From Acidobacteriota bacterium (lineage in GTDB: Bacteria; Acidobacteriota; UBA6911; RPQK01; JACQSY01), in NCBI GenBank assembly GCA_016211085.1, contig JACQSY010000062.1:1-61920 (forward strand): 61,920 bases of DNA, read 5' to 3'. Each line of letters opens with the position of its first letter. The first letter of the stretch is position 1. The position numbers and the translations under genes are program-made. Positions 26,510 to 34,968 of the stretch are shown here, piece after piece. The notes below the pieces were generated by a model. The model did no database searches. It was not told where the DNA came from and was given only the letters and a program-made list of their open reading frames with translations.

Positions 26510-26989
26510 ATGAAAGAACCTGTGACCCTAATGGAAACGCAGGAGATTATGAAGTATCTCCCGCATCGATATCCCTTTCTGCTCGTCGACCGGATTTTGG
26601 AATATGAGGCAAACCAGCGAATTGTGGGCGTGAAGAATGTGACCATCAATGAGCCTTATTTCACCGGCCATTTTCCGGGAACTCCTATCATGCCCGGTGT
26701 CCTGATCATTGAAGCGATGGCGCAGGTAGGAGGAGTGCTGGTTTTTCGGAGGCTGGACGATCCGCGCAGCAAACTGGTCTTGTTTGTGGCTATTGAAAAC
26801 GCACGTTTCAGAAAACCGGTGAGACCGGGAGATCAGCTTCGCATTGAAATGGTGGTCAAAAAAGAGAAAGGACACTTTGGAAAACTCAATGGAAAAGCTT
26901 TTGTGGGCGACGTGCTGGTTGCCGAAGCCGACATGATGTTTTCAGTCGTGGACCGTGACGAATCTGAGTCCCCCTCATCCCCTCAGTAG
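26510..26989 (+). CDS. fabZ: 3-hydroxyacyl-ACP dehydratase FabZ
   Basis: 159 residues from ATG 26510. It is a hot-dog-fold dehydratase of fatty acid synthesis. The LPHRYPFLLVDRI motif and the catalytic pair in GHFPGTPIMPGVLIIEAMAQ (His and Glu) are intact. FabZ and LpxA draw on the same hydroxyacyl-ACP pool, which explains their usual linkage, seen here with only 4 bp between them. Confidence 0.96.
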   Translation: MKEPVTLMETQEIMKYLPHRYPFLLVDRILEYEANQRIVGVKNVTINEPYFTGHFPGTPIMPGVLIIEAMAQVGGVLVFRRLDDPRSKLVLFVAIENARFRKPVRPGDQLRIEMVVKKEKGHFGKLNGKAFVGDVLVAEADMMFSVVDRDESESPSSPQ

Positions 26990-26993
26990 TTTC

Positions 26994-27776
26994 ATGATGG
27001 AAATACACGATACAGCGATTGTGTCTCCACGGGCCGAACTGGCGCCGGGGGTAAAAATTGGTCCCTATTGTGTGATCGGTGAAGAAGTCTACATCGGAGA
27101 AAACTCGTTCATAGGGCCCCACACGGTGATCCGCGGGCTGGCGCGAATTGGGAAAAGAAATCGCGTCTTGGGCCAGTCCGCCATAGGTACGGATCCGCAG
27201 GACCTCAAGTTCAGGGGCGAACGGTCCTGCCTGGAGATAGGGGACGAGAACATCATCCGTGAGTTTGTGACCATCAACCGCGGAACGGCGGGCGGTGGCG
27301 GACGCACCGTCATCGGTAGCGGCAATCTAATGATGACAGGAGTTCACATTGCCCACGACTGTATCATCGGCGATGACGTGATTCTGGCCAACGCAGCAAC
27401 TTTGGCAGGACATGTTCTCGTGGGCAGCCACAGCACCATTGGTGCGTTCTCAGGCGTTCATCAGTTTTGCAGAGTGGGGGATTATGCCTTTGTGGGGGGC
27501 TATTCGGTGATCACACGTGATGCTCTTCCCTTTGTGAAGACCGTGGGTACCCGCAATGAAGCCCGCATTTACGGTATCAACTCCATTGGTCTGGAGCGTA
27601 AAGGCTTCTCCCCGGAAAGAATAGTCATCCTGAAAAAAGCATACCGTTGGCTGTTTCAAAAGGGTCTGAAGGTGGCAGACGCGGTCTTAGAGATACGAGA
27701 AGAGGGACTGGCAAGCGAGGAGGTTCAGTTTTTGATCAGATTTATTGAAGAGGCCTCCCGCGGCTTCGTGCGCTGA
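26994..27776 (+). CDS. lpxA: UDP-N-acetylglucosamine O-acyltransferase LpxA
   Basis: About 260 residues. It carries out the first step of lipid A synthesis. Hexapeptide beta-helix (about 5-190) with the catalytic histidine in HIAHDCIIGDD and the family motif GVHQFCRVGDYAFVGG, then a C-terminal helical bundle. Start ATG 26994 or 26997. It could use UDP-GlcNAc or, if a GnnA/GnnB pair exists, the 3-amino analogue; the sequence alone does not decide. Confidence 0.96.
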   Translation: MMEIHDTAIVSPRAELAPGVKIGPYCVIGEEVYIGENSFIGPHTVIRGLARIGKRNRVLGQSAIGTDPQDLKFRGERSCLEIGDENIIREFVTINRGTAGGGGRTVIGSGNLMMTGVHIAHDCIIGDDVILANAATLAGHVLVGSHSTIGAFSGVHQFCRVGDYAFVGGYSVITRDALPFVKTVGTRNEARIYGINSIGLERKGFSPERIVILKKAYRWLFQKGLKVADAVLEIREEGLASEEVQFLIRFIEEASRGFVR

Positions 27777-27782
27777 AAGACG

Positions 27783-28634
27783 ATGGAGAGGACTTCCTTA
27801 AGGCTGGATAAGCTGGGCCTCATTGCAGGGAACGGAAAATTCCCTTTGCTGGTTCTAGAGGCGGCTCGCCGGCAAAATATTTCCGTGGTGGTGGCCGCTA
27901 TTCGAGAAGAAACCTTTCCTGAAATCGAGGAGGTCGCCACGCGTGTACAGCAGGGGTCACAGCCGGCGGCTGTGCACTGGCTCAGGCTGGGTCAATTGGG
28001 AAAGCTGATTGAAATCTTCAGCGATGCCGGAGTCAAGACCGCCATGATGGCCGGTCAGGTTCGACATGTCCAACTATTCGGCTCCTCCCGTCCCGATTGG
28101 CGGATGATGCGATTGTTATTGTCGCTGCGCCAAAAGAACACCGATTCGCTGATCGGGGGCATTGTGCGTGTCCTCGAACAGGAGGGCATCCAATTGATCG
28201 ATTCCACTCTTCTACTGCAGGACTTGTTGGCTGACAAGGGAGTGTTGACGCGCCGTAAGCTCACAACGGAGGAGAAAAGGGATATCGAATACGGTTTGAG
28301 GATCGCACGAGAGATTGCCCGCCTCGACCTGGGTCAGACCGTTGTGGTAAAAGACCAGGCAGTGGTGGCGGTTGAAGCCATGGAGGGCACGGATGAGACT
28401 CTCCGCCGCGCCGCGCGGTTAGTGAACGGTCAGCGACTGACCCTTATCAAGGTGAGCAAGCCTGAGCAAGACATGCGGTTTGACGTTCCGGTAGTGGGGT
28501 TGCAGACGCTCCATGTGCTGCATGAGTGCAATGTGACTGCCCTGGCCGTTGACGCCGGTAAGACGCTTCTTCTGGACCGCCAGCAATTCCTGGAAACGGC
28601 TGATCGCATGAAGATCGCCGTTTTCGCCGTGTAG
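27783..28634 (+). CDS. lpxI: UDP-2,3-diacylglucosamine pyrophosphatase LpxI
   Basis: 283 residues. The N-terminal LGLIAGNGKFPLLVLEAARR, the middle AGQVRHVQLFG and the C-terminal DVPVVGLQTL segments identify LpxI, the enzyme that replaces LpxH in many non-enteric bacteria. It hydrolyses UDP-2,3-diacylglucosamine to lipid X. It lies 6 bp after lpxA. Confidence 0.93.
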   Translation: MERTSLRLDKLGLIAGNGKFPLLVLEAARRQNISVVVAAIREETFPEIEEVATRVQQGSQPAAVHWLRLGQLGKLIEIFSDAGVKTAMMAGQVRHVQLFGSSRPDWRMMRLLLSLRQKNTDSLIGGIVRVLEQEGIQLIDSTLLLQDLLADKGVLTRRKLTTEEKRDIEYGLRIAREIARLDLGQTVVVKDQAVVAVEAMEGTDETLRRAARLVNGQRLTLIKVSKPEQDMRFDVPVVGLQTLHVLHECNVTALAVDAGKTLLLDRQQFLETADRMKIAVFAV

Positions 28635-28636
28635 TC

Positions 28637-29587
28637 GTGTCTGCGAAGCCTTTTGCTCCTGTCGATGTGGCTGTGGTCGGGGTGGGCGCCCTCGGCGAAC
28701 ATCACGCCCGGCTCTATTCTGGAATGCCCGGAGTCCATCTGACCGCGGTGGTTGACATTAAGGAGGACCGGGCCAACAAGATCTCCACTCAGTATGGCTG
28801 TGCCGCTTTCAGTGATTACCACCAGGTTTTGGACAAGGTAGAGGCCGTAAGTCTGGCGGTGCCCACGCGCAATCATGCGGCGATCGGACGCGAATTCCTT
28901 GAGCGAGGGATCCACGTTCTAGTGGAGAAGCCCATCGCCGACAGTCTCAAGTCCGCTGACATACTCATCAACGCGTCCGAACGCAAAGGCGCCCTGTTAC
29001 ACGTCGGCCATTCTGAGCGCTTTAATCCCGCGTTTCAAGCAGTGCGTCCTTTTGTGATCCAGCCGCAGTTTTTTGAAGCTCACCGGCTGGGTATTTTTGT
29101 TCCCCGTTCACTGGACATCGACGTGGTGCTGGACCTGATGATTCACGACCTCGACTTGATTCTGCAACTCTCAAGATCAGGGGTTAAGGAAATCCGCTCG
29201 GTGGGTATTCCGGTGCTGACCAGCCGTATTGATATTGCCAACGCTCGCGTCGAATTCGTGGATGGGTGCGTGGCTAATATCACCTCGAGCCGTGTCTCCA
29301 ATGAGAAAGTTCGAAAGTTGCGCTTCTTCCAACCCCATGACTACATCTCAGTTGATTTTCATCACCAGCAGGCCTCGATGTACAGTTTGATCGACGGCCC
29401 CTCTGGAAAGCAGATTATCCAGAGGAAATTGGACGTGAGGCCCTGTGAACCGCTGCGGGTGGAAATCGAAGTCTTTCTGGATTCGATACGGAATAAACCA
29501 GCTTCGGTGGATGGCGTACGGCCTTGCACAGGCGAGGAAGGGAAGGAAGCCTTGTCGCTGGCATTGGAGATTCTAGGCAGAATGTAA
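28637..29587 (+). CDS. Gfo/Idh/MocA-family oxidoreductase in the lipid A operon
   Basis: 316 residues. The N-terminal Rossmann domain (VAVVGVGALGEHHARLYSGM) and the VEKPIA motif of this family are clear, followed by the C-terminal alpha/beta domain. It begins with GTG 28637, 2 bp after lpxI, so it belongs to the lipid A operon. A family member, GnnA, oxidises UDP-GlcNAc at C3 for 3-amino lipid A, and its genes are linked to lpx genes in some bacteria. This protein could have that role, but the partner aminotransferase GnnB is not adjacent. Confidence 0.85.
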   Translation: MSAKPFAPVDVAVVGVGALGEHHARLYSGMPGVHLTAVVDIKEDRANKISTQYGCAAFSDYHQVLDKVEAVSLAVPTRNHAAIGREFLERGIHVLVEKPIADSLKSADILINASERKGALLHVGHSERFNPAFQAVRPFVIQPQFFEAHRLGIFVPRSLDIDVVLDLMIHDLDLILQLSRSGVKEIRSVGIPVLTSRIDIANARVEFVDGCVANITSSRVSNEKVRKLRFFQPHDYISVDFHHQQASMYSLIDGPSGKQIIQRKLDVRPCEPLRVEIEVFLDSIRNKPASVDGVRPCTGEEGKEALSLALEILGRM

Positions 29588-29604
29588 AGCGTCTTGGAGA
29601 GTGG

Positions 29605-30876
29605 ATGAGAGCAACACGCAGCATTGGTTTGCGCATGGGATTACTTGTTCTCGCACTCTCGCTTTTTTCGTTTCCGGCATGCGGAGGTAAACGCCGCCCG
29701 CCCCCTGTGCCCGGCGGTCCCCCTGCCAAAGCGGAAGCGAAGAAACCGAGGAAGAAAATAAAACGGGCCAAGTCGCCCCGGCCCGAGCGCCGACCGGTAG
29801 AGGAAAGACCTCCTGAAGCCTCCGACATTTTTGAGGCAGGAGTCCCAGCGGTGCGGCTGCTCCTGAGGGAAAAATTTAGCCGGGTAACTATCGAAGGTTC
29901 ACATCTCGGAGAAATCGTGACCGCGCGCGCAGAAGGTAACCGCATTCATGTGCTCAGCGGGGATCAGGAAATGAGTTCATCCGGCTTTCGACTGCGACCG
30001 CAGGGCCGCCGCCTCCTCCGTTTCGAAGGCATCTACTACCCCGGTGTTCTTGACGTATTCATTAATCCCCTGGGAGTGCCGGTGGTGGTGAACGAGTCGA
30101 CGGTTGAGGAATACGTAAAGGGTGTTGTCCCGCACGAACTGAATCCTTCTGCATTTCCAGAGCCCGAGGCCATCAAAGCGCAAGCCACCGCATCTCGAAC
30201 CTATGCCATTTCCAGATTGGGACAGTTTGCCAAACGTGGCTTTGACCTGTATTCAGATGAGCGTTCGCAGGTATATCGGGGGAAAGAGAGAGAGCACCCG
30301 GTGGCCAATGAAGCGGTCGAAGGAACGCGCGGCATGGTCGTTGAGTACGACTCGCGTCCCATTAATGCTCTTTATTTCTCCACATGCGGTGGTAAGACTG
30401 AAGCCTACGAGTTCGTGTTCAGCCATGTCTCGATACCCTATCTGAAGGGAGGCGTCGAGTGTCCTGAAGGCAATGGAAAATACTCGCACTGGCAGGAAAC
30501 CGTGCCAGTGAGGCGGATTGCGACTAACTTGCTTCCCTGGGGAAACATTGGACGTATTCGCAACGTCACTCCTCTGCGGCGTGGAAGATCAGAGAGAGTG
30601 GTGGAGTTGCTGGTCAGGGGGGAGAAAGGTGAAAAAGTTTTGAAGGGAGGCGATGTGCGGTCGGTCCTGGGACTCAAGAGCAGTCTCATTGAGGACTTTG
30701 ATCCAAGATATGACTCAGACGGTTACCTGGTGGAAATCCGGGTTAAAGGACGGGGTTGGGGACACGGCGTGGGTTTGTGCCAGGCCGGAGCCGTGGAGTT
30801 GGCAAGACGAGGCTATTCTTATCAAAAAATCTTGAGACATTACTATTCTGATACCCGCCTGGCCCGCCGTTATTAG
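29605..30876 (+). CDS. SpoIID/LytB-domain putative lipoprotein
   Basis: About 423 residues from ATG 29605. A hydrophobic signal ends at FPACGG, a plausible lipobox, followed by a Pro/Lys/Arg-rich linker (about 30-75). The SpoIID domain is clear: YVKGVVPHELNPSAFPEPEAIKAQA, FSTCGGKTEAYEFVF and the C-terminal GRGWGHGVGLCQAGAVELARRG. In spore formers SpoIID is a lytic transglycosylase acting on denuded glycan. In non-spore-formers the family likely acts on peptidoglycan too. No sporulation genes are near. Confidence 0.88.
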   Translation: MRATRSIGLRMGLLVLALSLFSFPACGGKRRPPPVPGGPPAKAEAKKPRKKIKRAKSPRPERRPVEERPPEASDIFEAGVPAVRLLLREKFSRVTIEGSHLGEIVTARAEGNRIHVLSGDQEMSSSGFRLRPQGRRLLRFEGIYYPGVLDVFINPLGVPVVVNESTVEEYVKGVVPHELNPSAFPEPEAIKAQATASRTYAISRLGQFAKRGFDLYSDERSQVYRGKEREHPVANEAVEGTRGMVVEYDSRPINALYFSTCGGKTEAYEFVFSHVSIPYLKGGVECPEGNGKYSHWQETVPVRRIATNLLPWGNIGRIRNVTPLRRGRSERVVELLVRGEKGEKVLKGGDVRSVLGLKSSLIEDFDPRYDSDGYLVEIRVKGRGWGHGVGLCQAGAVELARRGYSYQKILRHYYSDTRLARRY

Positions 30877-30899
30877 TTGCTCCTTTTCGCTAAAATCCC

Positions 30900-31859
30900 A
30901 TGAAAAAGAAGCTCCTGCTCGTCATTGCCGGGCCCACTGCTTCGGGCAAGAGCGCACTCGCCTTAAGAACCGCACTTGAGTTCAACGGAGAAATAGTTAA
31001 TGGTGACTCCGTTCAGTTTTACCGTGGGCTGGACGTCGGTAGTGCCAAACCATCTCCACAGGAACAGGCTCAAGTGCCGCACCACCTCTACAGCATTGTG
31101 GAGCCCGACCAGTTTTACAGCGCAGGAAGGTACATGGTGGAGGGCCGGCGAACCTGTCGCGGCATCTTGTCGGGAGGCCGCTTGCCGGTGGTGGTCGGAG
31201 GGACCGGTCTTTACCTGCGGGCCCTGCTGGAGGGGCTGTTCGAAGCGCCGGGACGCTCCGAGACGCTGCGGCAAAGGCTCGGTGCCATCGCGCAGCGCCG
31301 CGGAACCACATGCCTTTACCGCATGCTTGAAAAAAAAGATCCGCAGGCCGCGCAAAGAATTGCCCGCGGAGACCGCAGCCGCCTTATTCGAGCCCTGGAA
31401 ATATTTTTTTTGACCGGAGAGCCCATGTCACGGTTGCAGGCCCAGAGGACACCGGACCCCTTCCCGGCACCGGGTATTGACGACTTCTCCGTTTTAAGAT
31501 GCGGCCTCAGTCCGGTCCGAGAAATTCTCTATGCTAGAATTAACAATCGTGTTCACAGGATGTTTGCTTCGGGACTGCTCGAGGAAATCGACCGACTGCT
31601 CGCCGAAGGAGTCTCTAAAAAAGCAAAGGGCTTTCAAGCGCTCGGCTATCAGCATGCCCTTGCTTGTAAAGAGGGTCTATTAAAGCTCGAGGAAGCAATC
31701 TCACTCACCGCCCGAGACACACGCCGCTACGCGAAGCGGCAGCTGACGTGGTTTCGAAAGGATCCCGCGATGCGCTGGATCCCTTACTTCGGCGAAACTT
31801 CCGAAGCACAACAACAACTTCGGTCATGGATCAAGGAAATCGCGAAAGATGGAATTTGA
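30900..31859 (+). CDS. miaA: tRNA dimethylallyltransferase MiaA
   Basis: 319 residues. It transfers a dimethylallyl group to adenosine 37 of tRNAs reading UNN codons. The P-loop IAGPTASGKSALAL (about 9-22), the DSVQFYRGLDVGSAKPS motif and VVVGGTGLYLRALLEG are all present, and the C-terminal ARDTRRYAKRQLTWFR is typical. The gene overlaps gatB by 11 bp. Confidence 0.96.
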   Translation: MKKKLLLVIAGPTASGKSALALRTALEFNGEIVNGDSVQFYRGLDVGSAKPSPQEQAQVPHHLYSIVEPDQFYSAGRYMVEGRRTCRGILSGGRLPVVVGGTGLYLRALLEGLFEAPGRSETLRQRLGAIAQRRGTTCLYRMLEKKDPQAAQRIARGDRSRLIRALEIFFLTGEPMSRLQAQRTPDPFPAPGIDDFSVLRCGLSPVREILYARINNRVHRMFASGLLEEIDRLLAEGVSKKAKGFQALGYQHALACKEGLLKLEEAISLTARDTRRYAKRQLTWFRKDPAMRWIPYFGETSEAQQQLRSWIKEIAKDGI

Positions 31860-33306
31860 ACCGGTAATTGGACTCGAGGTCCATGCCCAGCTCCTGACCC
31901 AAAGCAAGATCTTTTGCAGTTGCAGCACCAGATTTGGTGCGCGCCCGAATTTCAACACCTGTCCGGTCTGCCTGGGCCTTCCAGGCGCCTTGCCGGTCTT
32001 GAATGAAGCAGCCGTGACCATGGCCATTAAAGCGGGACTGGCGCTCGGCTGCCGGATCAATTCGCAGTCGGTGTTTGCCCGCAAGAATTACTTTTATCCG
32101 GATTTGCCCAAAGGGTATCAAATTTCGCAGTACGACCGGCCGCTTGCCGAGCGAGGAGCGGTCACCCTCCTGACCGGAGAACGCCAGGGAACCGGAAACA
32201 TTGTAAATTACCGCCAAAAAAAATTTGGGATTACCCGTGTTCACCTGGAGGAGGATGCCGGAAAATCCATTCACGCTACGGGTGGTGATACTTACGTCAA
32301 TCTCAACCGTAGTGGAGTGCCCTTGATTGAAATTGTTTCGGAGCCGGACTTGCGCTCCTCCCAGGAAGCGTATGATTTTATGACTTACTTGCGACGTACG
32401 TTGCTGTATCTGGAGATCTGTGACGGCAACATGGAGGAGGGGAGCTTGCGTTGCGACGCAAATGTCTCGATCCGTCCTATAGGCTCCTCGGTCTTCGGTA
32501 CCAAAACCGAAATCAAAAACCTCAATTCTTTTCGATTCCTTCAAAAAGCGCTGGATTACGAAATTGAACGTCAGGTCGACGTGATTCGTCGCGGCGGAAT
32601 CGTGGTCCAGGAAACACGGCTGTGGGATGAGCAAGCTCAGAAAACCTTTGCCATGCGCAGCAAAGAGGAGGCACATGATTATCGCTATTTTCCCGAACCG
32701 GACCTGCTGCCGCTGACGATTTCATCGGAGCACCTGGAGACCATCCGACGGGAGATTCCGGAACTTCCGGAGCAAAAACGGGAGCGCCTCGTCTCCACCT
32801 ACAAGCTGACCGATGAAGAGGCCTTTTCGGTTGCCCAGAACAAGGCATTCGCAGATTATTTTGAGGATGCCGCGAAAGCTTCGGGAAACCCTCGGGCCGT
32901 CTTTAACTGGATGATGGGAGACTGGATGCGTATTTTAAAACGAGACGAACGGGACATTTCCGAGTCCCCGGTATCTCCCGAACGCCTGGCGGGACTCTTG
33001 GCGCTTCTGGATCAAGGTACCGTCAGCTCCAAGATGGCTAAAGACGTTTTTGAAAGGATGTATCAAACGGGTTTGGAAGCTGAAAAGATTGTTCTGCAGG
33101 AAGGAATGCAACAAATCAGCAATAGCGCCCAGCTCGAGGTGCTGATTGACGGAATTCTTCAGTCAAATCCCCGTGAAGTGGAAGCCTACAAATCCGGTAA
33201 GCAGGGCCTGCTTGCCTTTTTTGTAGGGCAGGTAATGAAGGAAACAAGAGGTCAAGCCAACCCAAAGCTGGTGAACCAGCTGCTTAAAGCGAAGCTGCAG
33301 CCCTGA
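31849..33306 (+). CDS. gatB: Aspartyl/glutamyl-tRNA(Asn/Gln) amidotransferase subunit B
   Basis: 485 residues. GatB is the kinase-like subunit of GatCAB that converts Glu-tRNA(Gln) and/or Asp-tRNA(Asn). The opening PVIGLEVHAQLLTQSKIFC with the Cys residues of the zinc site, CPVCLGLPGALPVLN, RKNYFYPDLPKGYQISQYD and the C-terminal YqeY-like tail are diagnostic. gatA and gatC are not in the window. Confidence 0.97.
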   Translation: MEFEPVIGLEVHAQLLTQSKIFCSCSTRFGARPNFNTCPVCLGLPGALPVLNEAAVTMAIKAGLALGCRINSQSVFARKNYFYPDLPKGYQISQYDRPLAERGAVTLLTGERQGTGNIVNYRQKKFGITRVHLEEDAGKSIHATGGDTYVNLNRSGVPLIEIVSEPDLRSSQEAYDFMTYLRRTLLYLEICDGNMEEGSLRCDANVSIRPIGSSVFGTKTEIKNLNSFRFLQKALDYEIERQVDVIRRGGIVVQETRLWDEQAQKTFAMRSKEEAHDYRYFPEPDLLPLTISSEHLETIRREIPELPEQKRERLVSTYKLTDEEAFSVAQNKAFADYFEDAAKASGNPRAVFNWMMGDWMRILKRDERDISESPVSPERLAGLLALLDQGTVSSKMAKDVFERMYQTGLEAEKIVLQEGMQQISNSAQLEVLIDGILQSNPREVEAYKSGKQGLLAFFVGQVMKETRGQANPKLVNQLLKAKLQP

Positions 33307-33327
33307 GAGGGGCAGTTTGTTTCTGAG

Positions 33328-33723
33328 ATGGCCCCTAAGTCAAAACCCTCATCTCGACAGATTGCGGTCATCGAAGAGAACGCGAACAATATTTACTCGC
33401 TCAAGTTTGTTCTGGACAGCCTGGGATTTCATGCGCGCTCCTACACCGCAGGTACCAGCTACATGAATGATCTTCTCGCTTTTTCTCCCCAGTTGATCCT
33501 GGTGGATATGATGATTGCTGCAGGGGGCGGTTTTACGGTCCTTTCAGAACTAGAAAAGAAACGGGAATTAAGGAAGGTACCTGTTATCGCCATCACGGCT
33601 GATGCCATGGAGGGAGAAACTGAGGACATTTACAAATCAGGGGCTCGGGATATTCTCTCCAAGCCGTTTTCAATCACGGACTTGAAAAAAACCCTGGACC
33701 GCTGGCTGAAAAAAGCCGTTTAA
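33328..33723 (+). CDS. Stand-alone response-regulator receiver protein
   Basis: 131 residues, a single CheY-like receiver domain. The acidic pocket is atypical (EEN in place of DD), the phosphoacceptor Asp is in LILVDMM (about 62), the Thr is in IAITADAM and the Lys is in LSKPFS. There is no output domain, so it could relay phosphate or act by binding a partner. Its stop touches the stop of the convergent permease gene. Its cognate kinase is unknown. Confidence 0.82.
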   Translation: MAPKSKPSSRQIAVIEENANNIYSLKFVLDSLGFHARSYTAGTSYMNDLLAFSPQLILVDMMIAAGGGFTVLSELEKKRELRKVPVIAITADAMEGETEDIYKSGARDILSKPFSITDLKKTLDRWLKKAV

Positions 33724-34968
33724 TCACTCGTACCGTAGACTCTCAACCGGATCGAGGCGTGCAGCTCGTGCTGCCGGCCAGACGCCGAATAGCAGTCCTA
33801 CCGTGATCGAGAGGAGGAGAGCCGCGATGGTCATGGTCGTTGAAAAAGCCGTTGGAAGCCACGGGAAAAACCACACCATCAATCGCATTGCTACCACCGA
33901 CAAAAGGAAACCCAGCAATCCTCCGATCCCTGTCAAGGTCATGGACTCGAAAAGAAACTGGGTCAGAATGTCTCTTGAGGTCGCGCCTACCGCTTTCCTC
34001 ACTCCAATCTCACGGCTTCGTTCCCTCACCGAGACCAGCATGACATTCATTACACCAATCCCGCCGACCAACAAACCAATTGCCGAAATGGCGAGGGCAG
34101 CCACACCCACGGTTGCCGTGAGAGCATCGAACTGCCGGATGAGCTTTTCGGACGTTGTGATGTCGAAGTTGTTCGGTTGGCTATAGCGCACACCACGGAG
34201 GCGCCTGAGAATTTGTTCCGTGTCTTCCAGTGCCTGGGCGAGTTGTCCTTTTCTGGCACGAATCGTCAATAAAAGCCAGTCGGCATTTGGAAATGTCTTT
34301 TGAAGTGTCCGGTAAGGAATAAGCACTAGGTTGTCCTGTCCGGCCTCTCCGAAAAACGACGTCTTTCGCTGCTCGAGCACGCCGATTACTGTGAACTTTT
34401 TCCCTTCCAGCAGCAGAGAGCGCCCGGCAACCTGACCTTCTTCTGGAAAAAGTGCTTCGGCGACGGCGGATCCGATCACGCAGACTGAGTTGCGATGCAG
34501 GTCGTCTAAGCCGGACAGATAACGGCCCTCGCGCAGCACCGCACTGCTGGTAATGGCCTGATTGGAAGAAACTCCCTGTAACTGCGCCCTTCGATAAGTG
34601 GCATCCTGCGATTTCACAGTATTGTTTCCTCTCAAGATGGCGGAATAGCTCACTTCGCTAATGGCGCTGCTTGCGGACTTAAGTACGGCTGCGTCCTCCG
34701 GCTTTAAAGGAACTCTGGACGTCTCGGAGCGGTCCCGGTGGCCCAGCTGAACACCCATAGACAGATGGAATACGTAGATATTGTCTGTTCCGTATTCCTC
34801 CACCATTTGAACAATGTTGTTGCGCATCCCGCCCAAAAGGGAAGAAACCGTCACCACCGTCAGAATGCCGATCACAATTCCTAGAATAGTGAGTCCGCTG
34901 CGTAACTGGTGGCTGAGTAGCGCCTCAAAGGCCATTCGCAGGTTTTCTGGAAATAAGAAACGATTCAT
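33724..34968 (-). CDS. MacB/FtsX-type ABC transporter permease (second of two)
   Basis: 414 residues from ATG 34968; upstream in-frame codons are ignored because the family start MNRFLFPENLRMAFEALLSHQLRS begins here. One N-terminal transmembrane helix, a MacB-type periplasmic core (about 50-280) and three C-terminal helices with the VRERSREIGVRKAVGAT motif are present. It starts within a 4-bp overlap with the upstream permease. No ATPase gene adjoins the pair, so the nucleotide-binding partner must be encoded elsewhere. Confidence 0.88.
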   Translation of the reverse strand: MNRFLFPENLRMAFEALLSHQLRSGLTILGIVIGILTVVTVSSLLGGMRNNIVQMVEEYGTDNIYVFHLSMGVQLGHRDRSETSRVPLKPEDAAVLKSASSAISEVSYSAILRGNNTVKSQDATYRRAQLQGVSSNQAITSSAVLREGRYLSGLDDLHRNSVCVIGSAVAEALFPEEGQVAGRSLLLEGKKFTVIGVLEQRKTSFFGEAGQDNLVLIPYRTLQKTFPNADWLLLTIRARKGQLAQALEDTEQILRRLRGVRYSQPNNFDITTSEKLIRQFDALTATVGVAALAISAIGLLVGGIGVMNVMLVSVRERSREIGVRKAVGATSRDILTQFLFESMTLTGIGGLLGFLLSVVAMRLMVWFFPWLPTAFSTTMTIAALLLSITVGLLFGVWPAARAARLDPVESLRYE

